Assembly: GCF_019679435.2 (NCBI RefSeq)
Contig: NZ_CP139781.1
Span: 5,390,001-5,454,000 of the forward strand
Reading direction: 5' to 3'
DNA from: Actomonas aquatica
GTDB taxonomy: Bacteria; Verrucomicrobiota; Verrucomicrobiia; Opitutales; Opitutaceae
DNA length: 64,000 bases
Under the pieces are notes generated by a model, which saw only the letters and a program-made list of their open reading frames with translations, was not told where the DNA came from and did not search any database. Positions within the stretch are counted from its first letter, which is position 1. Each line of letters opens with the position of its first letter. Shown in pieces: positions 1 through 8,551 of the stretch. Both the position numbers and the translations under genes were made by a program.

Positions 1-645
1 GTGAAACTCGACGCATTCGGAGAGGATTTCGACGACGGCAAAGCCGGGGTGCTCGGCGGCGCGTTTGATCATCTCGACCATGTGCTTCACCTGGGTGGCG
101 TGGGAGCGGGCGACGAAGGTGGCGCCGGAGTTGACCAGCTTGCGCATCGGGTTGATGGGCTGATCGATCGCGCCCCACGGGTCGGTCTTGGAGCGGAAAC
201 CCTCGGGGGAGGTGGGCGAGGTCTGCTTCTTGGTGAGACCGTAAACCTGGTTGTCCATGATGACGTAGGTGAGGTTCACGTTCTTGCGGGCCACGTGGTC
301 GAGGTGGTTTCCGCCGATGGAGAAGCCGTCGCCGTCGCCGCCGAAGACGAAGACCTTGAGGTCATCGCGGGACAGGCTGATGCCGGCGGAGAAGGGCACC
401 GAGCGGCCATGGATGAAGTGGCCGCCGTGGGAGTTGACGAAGTAGGGGAAGCGCGAGGAGCAACCGATGCCGGCCATCGTGACGATGGATTCGTGCGGGT
501 AGTTGAGTTGCTCGAGGGCGCGGTAGAAGGAGGCCAGCACGGCGAAGTCGCCGCAGCCGGGGCACCACGTGGGGTGATCGGCGGTGAGGGCCTTCTTGGT
601 CAGCTGGGGTTGCTCGGGGGTGGGAGCTTCAGCGGTAGCGGACAT
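1..645 (-). CDS. korB: 2-oxoacid (2-oxoglutarate-type):ferredoxin oxidoreductase, beta subunit, partial
   Basis: This is the thiamine-diphosphate-binding beta subunit, which with KorA decarboxylates a 2-oxoacid oxidatively to an acyl-CoA and reduces ferredoxin in the cytoplasm. The start is the ATG at 643-645. The first 33 residues end in the WCPGCGDF motif, whose cysteines are typical of KorB, and a GGDGDGFSIGG segment near residue 100 is the TPP/Mg signature, followed by the usual MDNQVYGLTKKQ stretch. The gene runs off the left edge after about 215 residues; complete KorB proteins are roughly 280-350 aa, so the C-terminus is missing. It lies 51 bp downstream of korA on the same strand, so the two form an operon. 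The exact substrate (2-oxoglutarate rather than pyruvate) is inferred from subunit architecture, not proven. Confidence 0.93.
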   Translation of the reverse strand, partial: MSATAEAPTPEQPQLTKKALTADHPTWCPGCGDFAVLASFYRALEQLNYPHESIVTMAGIGCSSRFPYFVNSHGGHFIHGRSVPFSAGISLSRDDLKVFVFGGDGDGFSIGGNHLDHVARKNVNLTYVIMDNQVYGLTKKQTSPTSPEGFRSKTDPWGAIDQPINPMRKLVNSGATFVARSHATQVKHMVEMIKRAAEHPGFAVVEILSECVEFH

Positions 646-696
646 GGTGGTGAATGGAGAATAGTGAATGAAGAAGGGTGAAGGTGCGCCGTGTGC

Positions 697-2562
697 TCAC
701 ACGTCCGGGTAACCGGAGACGCTGGCGTAGCGGGAGCCGGAGAGCTCGGCGACGCCGTTGAGAATTTCGCGCACCTTGAAGGCGAGGCCGTCGGTCTTGG
801 TGATGGAGCGGATGGCGGGGTTGGCGTAGCGGGCGCGCAGGAGCGTCGCGAGCTGGCCGTAACCGTAGAGGCCCTGGTCGTTCATCTCGACGACGAAGAC
901 CTGGCGGAAGCGCGAGAAGATGCGCTCGAGCTCCGGCGGCAGCGGGTTGAGGTGGCGCAGGTGGATGTGGCCGACTTTCTGGCCGTCCTTGCGGGCGCGG
1001 TTTACGGCCTCGCGGAGCGGGCCGAAGGTGGAGCCCCAACCGACGAGGAGGACGTCGCCGTCCTGGTCGCCGTGGATTTCCGGGCGGGGCAGGGATTTGC
1101 CGAGCTGCTTGATCTTGTTGCGGCGCTTGGCGGTCATCTTCTGGTGCTGCGCCGGGTTGCCGGAGGGGTGGCCGTGCTCGTCGTGTTCGAGACCGGTGAC
1201 GGTCGGGTAGGGCGCACCCTCGATCTTGGTGCCGGGAGGCGCGTGCCGGGTGAGGGCATCGATCGGGTAGGGTTTGAAGTCGGCGCCCTTGGCGGTGAGG
1301 TCGATGTCGGGCGTCACCATGAGGGCGTCCACATCGGGTTCGTCGAAGGCCTCGATGCGCGAGGAGAGCGCCTGGTCGGTGAGGATGATGACCGGGGTGG
1401 AATATTCGCCGGCGATGCGGCCGGCTTCGAGGGCGATGTAGAAACAGTCCTCGACGTTTTGCGGCGCGAGCACCACGCGGGGCGAATCACCGTGCGAGCC
1501 GTAGATGGCCTGCATGAGGTCGGACTGCTCGACGTTGGTCGGCAGACCGGTGGAGGGGCCGCCGCGTTGCACGTTGATGATGATGAGCGGGAGCTCGGCC
1601 ATGGTGGCCCAGCCGAGGGCTTCCATCTTGAGGGAGAGGCCGGGGCCGGACGAGCCGGTGATGGAGAGGTGGCCGGCGTAGGCAAATCCGAGCGCGTAGG
1701 CGATGGCGCCGAGTTCGTCCTCGGCCTGCACGAAGAGGCCGCCGTATTTCTGCAGCTCGGTGCGCAGGGTCTCCATGATGGTGGACCACGGTGTGATCGG
1801 GTAACCGGCGCCGTAGCGCACACCCGCGGTGATGAGGCCGAGGGTCATGGCGGTGTTGCCATCGGTGGTGATCTGCGGGTGGCCGGAGTCGTTATCGTTG
1901 GTGGCGAGCTTGTGGTAGATCTCGCGGATGTTTTGGGCGGGCCACGCGTAGCCGGCGTCGAAGGCCAGCATGGTGTTGCGCACGACGTCTTCGCCGAACT
2001 TGGCGAAGCGCTCGCGGATGAGGCCGGTGAGCTTGGCGACATCGAGGTCGAAGAGGCGGCAGAGCAGGCCGAGCACGAAGATGTTTTTGCCCTTCTCCTT
2101 GGCGGAGCCGCCGACCGCTTCGATGGTGGCGGAGGTGAAGGGCACGCCGACGGCGAGGTAGTCGGGGCTCAGCTCGGGCTCCACGTGGTCGGTATCGTAG
2201 ATGAGGATACCGCCTTTGCGCAGGTGATCGATGTGGTTCTTGTAGCTGTGGTCGTAGAACGCGACGAGGAAGTCGGCTTCGTCACCGGAGCTGAGGATAT
2301 CGCCGGTGCCCATGCGCACCTGGAAAATGGAGGGGCCACCGGAGATGGTGGACGGGATGGTCATGTAGGTCATGACCTCCTGGGCGCTGCGGCCAGCGAG
2401 GCGGGCGAGGAAGCCGCCGATCGTCTGGATGCCGTCCTGGGAATTGCCAGCGAGGCGAACGACGACGTCGTTAATGGATTTGGGTGCGCCGGAGGCCGAG
2501 CCTTCGGGCGTCGCGGGGGAATTGGGACTGACCATGAACTGGTAGGGGTTAGGGTAGGGCAT
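697..2562 (-). CDS. korA: 2-oxoacid:ferredoxin oxidoreductase, fused gamma-alpha subunit
   Basis: The 621-residue protein has the two-subunit KorA architecture: an N-terminal gamma-type domain (about residues 30-200, with the GGxxxQVRMGTGDILSSG region that contacts CoA/TPP) followed by the pyrimidine-binding alpha domain, marked by GAGYPITPWSTIMETL and the downstream GPSTGLPT stretch. With KorB it converts a 2-oxoacid plus CoA to acyl-CoA, CO2 and reduced ferredoxin. An internal ATG at 2530-2532 (MVSPNSP) is an alternative start that would remove ten residues. korB follows after 51 bp. The succinyl-CoA:acetate CoA-transferase gene diverges upstream, which fits a shared role around succinyl-CoA. 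Two direct AATTGTGAC repeats lie in the divergent region. Confidence 0.95.
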   Translation of the reverse strand: MPYPNPYQFMVSPNSPATPEGSASGAPKSINDVVVRLAGNSQDGIQTIGGFLARLAGRSAQEVMTYMTIPSTISGGPSIFQVRMGTGDILSSGDEADFLVAFYDHSYKNHIDHLRKGGILIYDTDHVEPELSPDYLAVGVPFTSATIEAVGGSAKEKGKNIFVLGLLCRLFDLDVAKLTGLIRERFAKFGEDVVRNTMLAFDAGYAWPAQNIREIYHKLATNDNDSGHPQITTDGNTAMTLGLITAGVRYGAGYPITPWSTIMETLRTELQKYGGLFVQAEDELGAIAYALGFAYAGHLSITGSSGPGLSLKMEALGWATMAELPLIIINVQRGGPSTGLPTNVEQSDLMQAIYGSHGDSPRVVLAPQNVEDCFYIALEAGRIAGEYSTPVIILTDQALSSRIEAFDEPDVDALMVTPDIDLTAKGADFKPYPIDALTRHAPPGTKIEGAPYPTVTGLEHDEHGHPSGNPAQHQKMTAKRRNKIKQLGKSLPRPEIHGDQDGDVLLVGWGSTFGPLREAVNRARKDGQKVGHIHLRHLNPLPPELERIFSRFRQVFVVEMNDQGLYGYGQLATLLRARYANPAIRSITKTDGLAFKVREILNGVAELSGSRYASVSGYPDV

Positions 2563-2922
2563 GAAGCGAGCTCGCCCCCCGGTAAGTCAACGCGCGGTTT
2601 GCCGAATTGTGACTGTCTGGTTGCCCAATTGTGACGCGAGAAACGGGCCGCCGCGGGCCTATTTGGGGCCAAACGCCCGACATTGGCAGCAGCCAAGATC
2701 TGCATGGTCGGGTGCGGACTGTTGATTTGTTGCGGAGGGGCGGGGCAGCTCGATGGGCAGAATATGCACACTGCCGTGGGGCCTGAGAAGGCGGGAAAGG
2801 GCAAAAAAAGGGTCAGCCGGTCAAGATGCGCATCGGGTGTGGCAAGGCGTGCGGAGTAGGCAGCGAGGTTATTTGCCAGACTGGCTTTGGCCTCCGGTTG
2901 AGCCGGGGCCGACTTTTTCATC
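2563..2922. promoter_or_regulatory. divergent korA / CoA-transferase intergenic region
   Basis: This 360-bp gap separates two divergent genes and so must hold promoters for both. The clearest structure is a direct repeat AATTGTGAC at 2605-2613 and again at 2627-2635, start to start 22 bp apart, about two DNA turns, 45-70 bp upstream of the korA start. That spacing suits a protein bound to one DNA face. No convincing -35/-10 pair was identified, and none of the repeat families found elsewhere occurs here. Confidence 0.4.
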
Positions 2923-4416
2923 ATGAACTATCCGTTTCCCACGCTCTCTCCCGAAGAGGCCGCTGCGATGGTCCAGGACAAGCAGACGGTGGGCTTTGGT
3001 GGCTTCACGGCCGCCGGCGCCTGCAAAGTTGTCCCGCTCGCCATCGCGGCCAAAGCCAAGGCCGAACATGCCGCCGGCCGGCCGTTCAAGCTCGGTGTCA
3101 TCACCGGTGCTTCGACCGGCAAATCGCTCGACGGCGCGCTCGCTGAAGCTGAAGCCATCGCCTGGCGCACCCCGTATCAATCGGATCCGACGCTGCGCAA
3201 GTCGATCAACGAGGGCCGGACGCAGTTCTTCGATCTGCACCTTTCCGCGGTGCAACCGACCGTGCGCAGCGGCGTGTTTGGCAAGATGGACTTCGCCATC
3301 ATCGAAGCCAGCCACGTGACCGCGCAGGGTGAGATCGTGCTCACCACCGGTGTGGGCGGCGCCAACACCTTCGCCCGTCTCGCCGACAAGATCATCATCG
3401 AGCTCAACGCCCACCACCCGGGCGACCTGATGGGCTTCCACGACCTTTACGAGCCGGCCGATCCGCCCCTGCGCCGCGCCATCCCGATCTACTCGCCGAC
3501 CGATCGCATCGGCACAACCTTCATCAAGGTCAACCCGAAGAAGATCGCCGGTGTGGTCATGACGAACCTGGCCGATGAGTCCGGTGGCTTCGACGCGCCG
3601 GACCCGATCACCACCCAAATCGGTCAAAACGTGGCGGGCTTCCTCGCCAATGAGATCAAGACCGGCCGCATTCCGCCGTCCTTCCTGCCGCTGCAGTCCG
3701 GCGTGGGCAACATCGCCAACGCCGTGATCGGCGCGCTCGGTTCCCACCCCGACATCCCGCCCTTCATGATGTATACGGAGGTGCTGCAGGACTCGGTCGT
3801 CGATCTGCTCGAGTCCGGCAAGTGCGCTTTCGCCAGCAGCTGCTCGCTCACCCTGAGCCCCGATCGCCTGAAGGCATTCTACGCCAACCTCGAATACTAC
3901 CGCTCCCGCGTCGTCCTGCGCCCGCAGGAGATTTCCAACAGCCCGGAAATCGTGCGCCGTCTCGGCCTCATCACCATCAACACCGCCATCGAGGTCGACC
4001 TCTTCGGCAACGTGAACAGCACGCACGTGATGGGCCGCGATCTCATGAACGGTATCGGTGGTTCCGGTGACTTCACCCGCAACGCCCACGTTTCGATCTA
4101 CACCTGCCCGTCGGTGGCCAAGAAGGGCGCGATCAGCACGATCGTGCCGTTCGTGACTCACCTTGATCACAGCGAGCACTCGGTGCAGGTGGTCGTGACC
4201 GAACACGGTGTGGCCGACCTGCGTGGCAAGTCCCCGCACGAGCGCGCCGAGGTCATGATCAACAACTGCGTGCACCCCGATTATCGCGAATCGCTGCGCG
4301 GCTACCTCGCCGCCTCCAACCGCGGTCACGTGCAGCAGACCCTGCACAACGCGTTCGGCATGCACCTCGCGTTCCTCGAAGGCGGCGACATGCGCAACGT
4401 GAAGTGGAAGGTCTGA
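2923..4416 (+). CDS. acetyl-CoA hydrolase/transferase family, probable succinyl-CoA:acetate CoA-transferase
   Basis: The 497-residue protein is a full-length member of the acetyl-CoA hydrolase/transferase family (AarC/Cat1/ScpC type), which moves CoA between succinate and acetate. Visible landmarks are the N-terminal GFGGFTAAGACKVVP, the ITGASTGKSLDG loop, the MYTEVLQDSVVDLLESG segment with the family's catalytic glutamate (about residue 286), and the C-terminal IVPFVTHLDHSEHSVQVVVTE. Position next to korAB, whose 2-oxoglutarate reaction would yield succinyl-CoA, supports succinyl-CoA as donor. The gene ends just before a strong hairpin terminator. Assignment to the family is firm; the succinate preference is inferred. 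Confidence 0.93.
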   Translation: MNYPFPTLSPEEAAAMVQDKQTVGFGGFTAAGACKVVPLAIAAKAKAEHAAGRPFKLGVITGASTGKSLDGALAEAEAIAWRTPYQSDPTLRKSINEGRTQFFDLHLSAVQPTVRSGVFGKMDFAIIEASHVTAQGEIVLTTGVGGANTFARLADKIIIELNAHHPGDLMGFHDLYEPADPPLRRAIPIYSPTDRIGTTFIKVNPKKIAGVVMTNLADESGGFDAPDPITTQIGQNVAGFLANEIKTGRIPPSFLPLQSGVGNIANAVIGALGSHPDIPPFMMYTEVLQDSVVDLLESGKCAFASSCSLTLSPDRLKAFYANLEYYRSRVVLRPQEISNSPEIVRRLGLITINTAIEVDLFGNVNSTHVMGRDLMNGIGGSGDFTRNAHVSIYTCPSVAKKGAISTIVPFVTHLDHSEHSVQVVVTEHGVADLRGKSPHERAEVMINNCVHPDYRESLRGYLAASNRGHVQQTLHNAFGMHLAFLEGGDMRNVKWKV

Positions 4417-4445
4417 CGCCTACCCATTCTTGTTCCTGTTGGTTC

Positions 4446-4478
4446 GAGGCCGGTCCAAGTGGACCGGCCTCTCTTTTT
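4446..4478 (+). terminator. rho-independent terminator of the CoA-transferase gene
   Basis: A perfect 11-bp stem (4446-4456 with 4461-4471) closes a four-base AAGT loop and is followed by a T-rich tail, 30 bp after the stop codon at 4416. Confidence 0.9.
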
Positions 4479-4505
4479 GGGCCGGACGGCCGAGAGGCAT
4501 GGCAG

Positions 4506-4639
4506 TTTTTTTAACCACAGATGAACACGGATGGCTCCGCCTACCGGCTACGCACTGAAGTTGTTATTCCGACTAGACGATGAACCGGTAGGTGAATCGC
4601 CATCCGTGTTTATCCGTGTTCATCCGTGGTTAAAAAACA
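4506..4639. repeat. repeat family A, full-length copy
   Basis: An imperfect inverted repeat of about 130 bp. The left arm begins TTTAACCACAGATGAACAC and the right arm ends GTTCATCCGTGGTTAAAAAA; the centre carries CTACCGGCTACGCACTG. The transcript would fold into one long hairpin. The same element recurs, in either orientation, at least a dozen times in this window, always between genes. Confidence 0.9.
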
Positions 4640-4730
4640 GCCCCCCCAGTCCGCCTTAACTCGCAGAGCGACAGAGGATGTCGCCTTGGTTTCAATCGGC
4701 CCACCCACCGGTAGCTGCGTGCCGGCTGCC

Positions 4731-5315
4731 TCAGTTGGTCAACGCTTCGTGGTAGTGGCGGCGGCACATGGAGACGTAGCGTTCGTTGCCGCCGATCTCG
4801 ATCTGGTCGCCGTCGCGCAGGCCTTTGCCGTCGGGACCGACGCGCAGGTTCATCGTCGCTTTGCGGCCGCAGTGACAGATGGTCTTCAGCTCGATCATGT
4901 CGTCGGCCAGCGCGAGCAGGGCCGCACTGCCTTCAAACAACTGCGCCTGGAAGTCGGTGCGCAGGCCGTAGCAGAGCACCGGGATGTCGAGTTCGTCGGC
5001 GACGCGGCAGAGTTGTTCGACCTGTTTGCGCGTGAGGAACTGCGCCTCATCCACCAGCACGCAGGCCAGACCCTTGTCCTCTTCGGCGTGTTTCGATTGC
5101 ACGCGGCGCAGCAGGTCGTCGGTATTGGTGAACGCGTTGGCCTCGGCGCTCAATCCGATGCGTGAAGCGATCCGCCCGATCCCGGCCCGCTGGTCGATGA
5201 CCGGGGCAAACAACATCGTGCGCATGCCGCGCTCCTGATAGTTGTAGCTGGACTGAAGAAGCACCGTGCTTTTGCCGGCGTTCATGGCGGAGTAATAAAA
5301 GTAGAGCTTGGCCAC
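4731..5315 (-). CDS. tdk: thymidine kinase (type II)
   Basis: The 194-residue protein phosphorylates thymidine to dTMP with ATP in the salvage pathway. It shows the bacterial Tdk layout: P-loop SAMNAGKST near residues 9-17, a VDEAQFL Walker B/lasso entry near residue 90, YGLRTDFQ (nucleoside binding) near residue 117, and CHCGRKA plus C-terminal CRRHYHEAL, two of the zinc-binding positions. Its length matches E. coli-type enzymes (about 190-205 aa). It begins at 5315 and is followed in the same direction, 3', by the end of repeat A. Confidence 0.97.
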   Translation of the reverse strand: MAKLYFYYSAMNAGKSTVLLQSSYNYQERGMRTMLFAPVIDQRAGIGRIASRIGLSAEANAFTNTDDLLRRVQSKHAEEDKGLACVLVDEAQFLTRKQVEQLCRVADELDIPVLCYGLRTDFQAQLFEGSAALLALADDMIELKTICHCGRKATMNLRVGPDGKGLRDGDQIEIGGNERYVSMCRRHYHEALTN

Positions 5316-5324
5316 CGGATGCTA

Positions 5325-5420
5325 TGTCTGAGGTAGGATGTATGAAGTCAGATGTAAAAGAGTGTGAGTGTGGGGGGCCTGCCAATCCACATCTTACTTC
5401 TCACATCTTACATCAAACAT
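5325..5420. repeat. imperfect inverted repeat between tdk and clc
   Basis: The left arm (TGAGGTAGGATGTATGAAGT at about 5328) is repeated, inverted with a few mismatches, as ACTTCTCACATCTTACATCA at about 5396-5415. It fills the gap between the two minus-strand genes and could form a long hairpin in their transcripts. Confidence 0.65.
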
Positions 5421-5422
5421 GG

Positions 5423-7111
5423 TCAGTCCTTCGTGAACAGGATCTCGGCGCGGAGGATGTCGTGCAGGGTCATGATGCCGATAACGACTTCGTCTTCGCC
5501 ACCCACGATCACGATCATGTTGGCGGGCGATTCGATGACCTTGCTCTGCACATCACGGATGGTGGCATCGCGGCGGCAGGTCGCCACCGGATCGATGATG
5601 GGCGCTTCGTCAAAATCGACGATGCGCTGCAAATGCTCCCGCGTGATCGCGCCCTGGAGCTTGCGATCGATCACCACCGGGAAGCAGTCGTGGTGATGCT
5701 CCTCCAATAACTTGACCACCGCGTCGCGCGACAAATCCCGCACCATGACCGGCCTGAAATTGGCCGCCCGACTCACCGCGGTTTCCTGCCACGATCGCAG
5801 GTCGCGCGGCGGCATCACGCGCTCCACGCCCTGACCATCCTGCTCGAGGATGACGTCGTAGAAGTTGTGCTTCGTGAAACGTTTCGCGATGGCGAGACTC
5901 ACCAGTCCGCCGACCATCAGCGCCGGCACCATGGCAAATTCGTGAGTCATCTCGAACACGATGAGCAGACCGGTGACCGGCGCGCGCACCACCGCACCGA
6001 GGCAGGCGCACATGCCCACCACCGCGAGCGTCACGTGACCGGCGGTGCTCAGCGGGAAGACGAGGCCGATGAGCCCGGCCAGCGCCGCGCCCGCCATGCC
6101 GCCGAAGAAGAGCGTCGGCGCGAAGATGCCACCGGCCGCCCCGAGACCGTAACAGACCGCGGTGGCGACGAGTTTGGCGACGAGCAGAAGGGCGGCGCTT
6201 TGCCAATCCATCTGGTCGTTCAGCGCCATGGAAAGATCTTCGTAACCGAGGCCGAACACGCCGGTGTGGTTGGTCCAGAGAAAGACAGTGCTGCCGATGA
6301 GCCACACGGCGAGGCCACCGAGCGTGCAACGCAGCCACGGCGGCACGCGGTGTTTCTTTTTGTTCCAGGCGCGCAGTCCCAGCGCGAACTTTTGGAACCA
6401 CACGCCGGCCAGCGCGGCGATGGCGGCCACGATCGGCGTGGCGAGATACACCTGCCATTCCGGCGACCCGGCACCGCGCAGCGTGAAGGCCGGTTGCTCA
6501 CCCAAGAGACCGTGAGCCACCAACGCGCCCACCACGGCCGCGAGCAGGATGGAACCGAGCATGCGGCTGTTCAGGTCACCGATGATTTCCTCCAGCACAA
6601 AGGTCACCGCGGCGATCGGCGTATTAAAGGCGGCGGCCAGACCGGCAGCGGCACCCGCGGCATTGGCGAGGCGACGTTTGTGTTTGGGGGTGCCCATCAC
6701 GCCGCTCAGCTGGGAGGACAGGCCGGCGGCGAGCTGCACCGACGGACCTTCGCGACCGAGACTGTTGCCCGCGCCCACCGTGAGCGCACCGGCGATAAAC
6801 TTCACCCAGACGACGCGAAAGGGGATGTGCCCCATGTCCTTCCAAAAGGCCAACTTGACCTGCGGAATGCCCGAGCCGGCGGCATCCGGACAGAAGGCCG
6901 AGAGCAACCAGCCCGAGATCGCGGAAAACACCGCGATGATGATGAAACTCCCCACCAGAAACACCTCCGTGCTCTCGTGGGTCAGGCGCTCGATGCCGTG
7001 CGTGTAGATCGAGTGGATGGCGATGTGGAAGGCCACCGCGGCGCCACCCGCGGCGAGACCAAAACAAATGGTCTGCACGATGCCGCGGGTTTTCACGGGC
7101 AATCGCGCCAT
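5423..7111 (-). CDS. ClC-family chloride channel/transporter with C-terminal CBS domains
   Basis: This membrane protein moves chloride (or another halide) as channel or Cl-/H+ exchanger. It has the ClC fingerprints: GAGNSLGREGPSVQ (the G-K/R-E-G-P selectivity motif), GSGIPQ earlier in the chain, and GAAGGIFAPTLFFGG. The last ~150 residues carry two CBS repeats (VMVRDLSRDAVVKLLEEHHH... and ...DVQSKVIESPANMIVIVG), which usually bind adenine nucleotides. An in-frame ATG at 7222 exists, but it would overlap the upstream methyltransferase gene by 50 bp and add a 37-residue stretch unlike the family, so the MARLPVKTRG start at 7111 is preferred. Family certain, transport mode unknown. Confidence 0.93.
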   Translation of the reverse strand: MARLPVKTRGIVQTICFGLAAGGAAVAFHIAIHSIYTHGIERLTHESTEVFLVGSFIIIAVFSAISGWLLSAFCPDAAGSGIPQVKLAFWKDMGHIPFRVVWVKFIAGALTVGAGNSLGREGPSVQLAAGLSSQLSGVMGTPKHKRRLANAAGAAAGLAAAFNTPIAAVTFVLEEIIGDLNSRMLGSILLAAVVGALVAHGLLGEQPAFTLRGAGSPEWQVYLATPIVAAIAALAGVWFQKFALGLRAWNKKKHRVPPWLRCTLGGLAVWLIGSTVFLWTNHTGVFGLGYEDLSMALNDQMDWQSAALLLVAKLVATAVCYGLGAAGGIFAPTLFFGGMAGAALAGLIGLVFPLSTAGHVTLAVVGMCACLGAVVRAPVTGLLIVFEMTHEFAMVPALMVGGLVSLAIAKRFTKHNFYDVILEQDGQGVERVMPPRDLRSWQETAVSRAANFRPVMVRDLSRDAVVKLLEEHHHDCFPVVIDRKLQGAITREHLQRIVDFDEAPIIDPVATCRRDATIRDVQSKVIESPANMIVIVGGEDEVVIGIMTLHDILRAEILFTKD

Positions 7112-7172
7112 GGCACGGGCGGGTAAATCGAGGATCACAACAAAACGTTCTGCGCGCGACGAGGCGGCGGGT

Positions 7173-7829
7173 TCAATGGATTTCTTCCGTCCGACGCCAG
7201 TGGTCGGCCTGGAGAAGCCCATGGTTGAAGGTGCGGCGCGCGGCGAGGGAGAAGCCGGCGCGCTGCAGGTTGGAGTCTGGAGGAGTGAGCTGGCGCGCCT
7301 CCAACCCGGTCACGAGTCGGAAGGTGCCATACATGAGCGCGTGGGCCCCGCGGGCGCGCAGGCGACGCCAGCCGCGCTGCGGCGGCACGGTGAAATCAGT
7401 CACCAGCCAATCGGCACGCGGCGCGGCGGCAGCGGCGAGGGTGTTGACCACCCGGTGCAGCGATTCGGGGGCAAAACAATCGAGCACGCAGTGTGTCACC
7501 ACCGCATCCCAACGCGGCGCGTCGGCGCGGGGCGTCCAGGTGCGCAGGTCGGCCTGCACCAGCGTGGTGCGCGGCGACGGATCGGCGCGGCGCGCCTGCC
7601 GCAACATGGCGGCGCTGGCATCGAGCACGGTGAGCTGCGCGTCGGGTCGGCGAGCGCGCAGAGCGCGGAGAAAACGGCCCGGGCCTTCGCCGACCAGCAG
7701 GATGTGTTGGGCCTGGTCGAGGACGGCGAGATGGGCCAGTCGCGCGCGCTGCAGGATGGGGCCGGCGATGGCGGCCTCCAGCCAACGGTAGTGCGGCGCG
7801 AGCGTGTCGAAGGACATGGGGAACGGCAA
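7173..7829 (-). CDS. class I SAM-dependent methyltransferase
   Basis: The 218-residue protein has a Rossmann methyltransferase core: ILLVGEGPGRFLRAL (motif I, SAM-binding glycine loop) near residues 43-57, LTVLDASAAML (acidic ribose-binding residue) near 66-76, and WDAVVTHCVLDCF (motif IV) near 107-119. Nothing indicates the substrate. Methionines at codons 1 and 5 (MPFPMSFDT) are both possible starts. It sits between the ClC gene and a small membrane-protein gene on the same strand and could be co-transcribed with both. Confidence 0.85.
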   Translation of the reverse strand: MPFPMSFDTLAPHYRWLEAAIAGPILQRARLAHLAVLDQAQHILLVGEGPGRFLRALRARRPDAQLTVLDASAAMLRQARRADPSPRTTLVQADLRTWTPRADAPRWDAVVTHCVLDCFAPESLHRVVNTLAAAAAPRADWLVTDFTVPPQRGWRRLRARGAHALMYGTFRLVTGLEARQLTPPDSNLQRAGFSLAARRTFNHGLLQADHWRRTEEIH

Positions 7830-7843
7830 TCAGCGGTCAGCTA

Positions 7844-8254
7844 TCAGCTATCAGCCTTCAGCTCCGACGGGACGCGGGCGCGGCGCGGTAACGAGCGTCT
7901 TTGCCACCAGAGGCCGGCGACGGCGGCGCCGACGGTGTAGGCGACCAGATCGCGCCAATCGCCGGTGGCGTGGGCGGCGATGGAGGGACCGGCGATCTCG
8001 CAAATCACCCCCCAGATGGCGAGGTGCAGACCGATCTCGCTCCAGCGCGGGGCCTGGTCATGATCGCGCCAACCCAGTTTGCGTTGCACCCAGAGGATGA
8101 GGGGGAGGGCGGCCGGGATGAGCAGCAGATCGTTGAAGTGATCGTGCATAAATCCACCGCCAGTGAGTTGCGGTTTAAGGGCCCAGCGGTTGAGCGCGTA
8201 GAGCGCCATCGTGAGCAGGCAGAGAGGGTCGCGGACGTAGCCGAACGACTTCAC
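7844..8254 (-). CDS. small integral membrane protein, unknown function
   Basis: A 136-residue protein with GTG start (8252-8254). It has about four hydrophobic segments (LCLLTMALYALNRWAL; FNDLLLIPAALPLILWVQ; EIGLHLAIWGVICEIAG; LVAYTVGAAVAGLWW), charged loops between them and a basic C-terminal tail. I do not recognise a named family. Its GTG start overlaps by two bases the TGA of a 22-codon hydrophobic ORF (8251-8319), so the pair may be translationally coupled. The gene lies 14 bp upstream of the methyltransferase. Confidence 0.7.
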   Translation of the reverse strand: MKSFGYVRDPLCLLTMALYALNRWALKPQLTGGGFMHDHFNDLLLIPAALPLILWVQRKLGWRDHDQAPRWSEIGLHLAIWGVICEIAGPSIAAHATGDWRDLVAYTVGAAVAGLWWQRRSLPRRARVPSELKADS

Positions 8255-8319
8255 AACAACGCCAGAATCACGAGGCCCGAGAGGGTCGCGAGGCCGATTT
8301 TGCCAATAAGAACGAGCAT
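8251..8319 (-). CDS. possible 22-residue hydrophobic leader peptide
   Basis: An ATG at 8317-8319 opens a 22-codon frame that encodes a single hydrophobic helix (MLVLIGKIGLATLSGLVILA plus LL). Its TGA stop overlaps the GTG start of the next gene as GTGA, the usual arrangement for coupled genes. No clear ribosome-binding site precedes it, so it may be chance. Confidence 0.35.
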   Translation of the reverse strand: MLVLIGKIGLATLSGLVILALL

Positions 8320-8394
8320 GGCGCCAACAGCGCCACGTTTGGTCGCCCAGTGCAAGAACTCAGCGCACGGGGCAGGGAATCGCGTTCAACCTGC

Positions 8395-8465
8395 GAAAAG
8401 CCCAGCCCTGCCTCTCAGCTTTGCGTTCTTCGCGCCCTTTGCGTCTTTGCGTTAAAAAAGACCTG
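8395..8465. repeat. repeat family C (CGCAAAG type)
   Basis: The stretch ending CTTTGCGTCTTTGCGTTAAA is one copy of a heptad-like AACGCAAAGACGCGAAGG element, here inverted. Similar copies lie at about 10867-10905, 23482-23510, 25210-25237, 26720-26748, 48625-48662, 50819-50860 and 51005-51038. Confidence 0.7.
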
Positions 8466-8551
8466 CCTCTCGGCTCCGTTCTCCGTGGTTCACCCAACGT
8501 TGAACGGGGTGGGGGTTGACTCGCGGGGATGGGCGATTCGCTTTCGGGGCT

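Noticed and set aside
691..2634. 647-codon plus-strand open frame opposite korA
   Set aside because: High-GC antisense shadow: low-complexity Gly/Val/Glu/Asp sequence with no domain, wholly within korA.
2869..4365. 498-codon minus-strand frame opposite the CoA-transferase gene
   Set aside because: Antisense shadow; the plus-strand gene carries all family motifs and the terminator.
7112..7222. Longer ClC start
   Set aside because: Overlaps the methyltransferase C-terminus by 50 bp and adds a family-unlike sequence.
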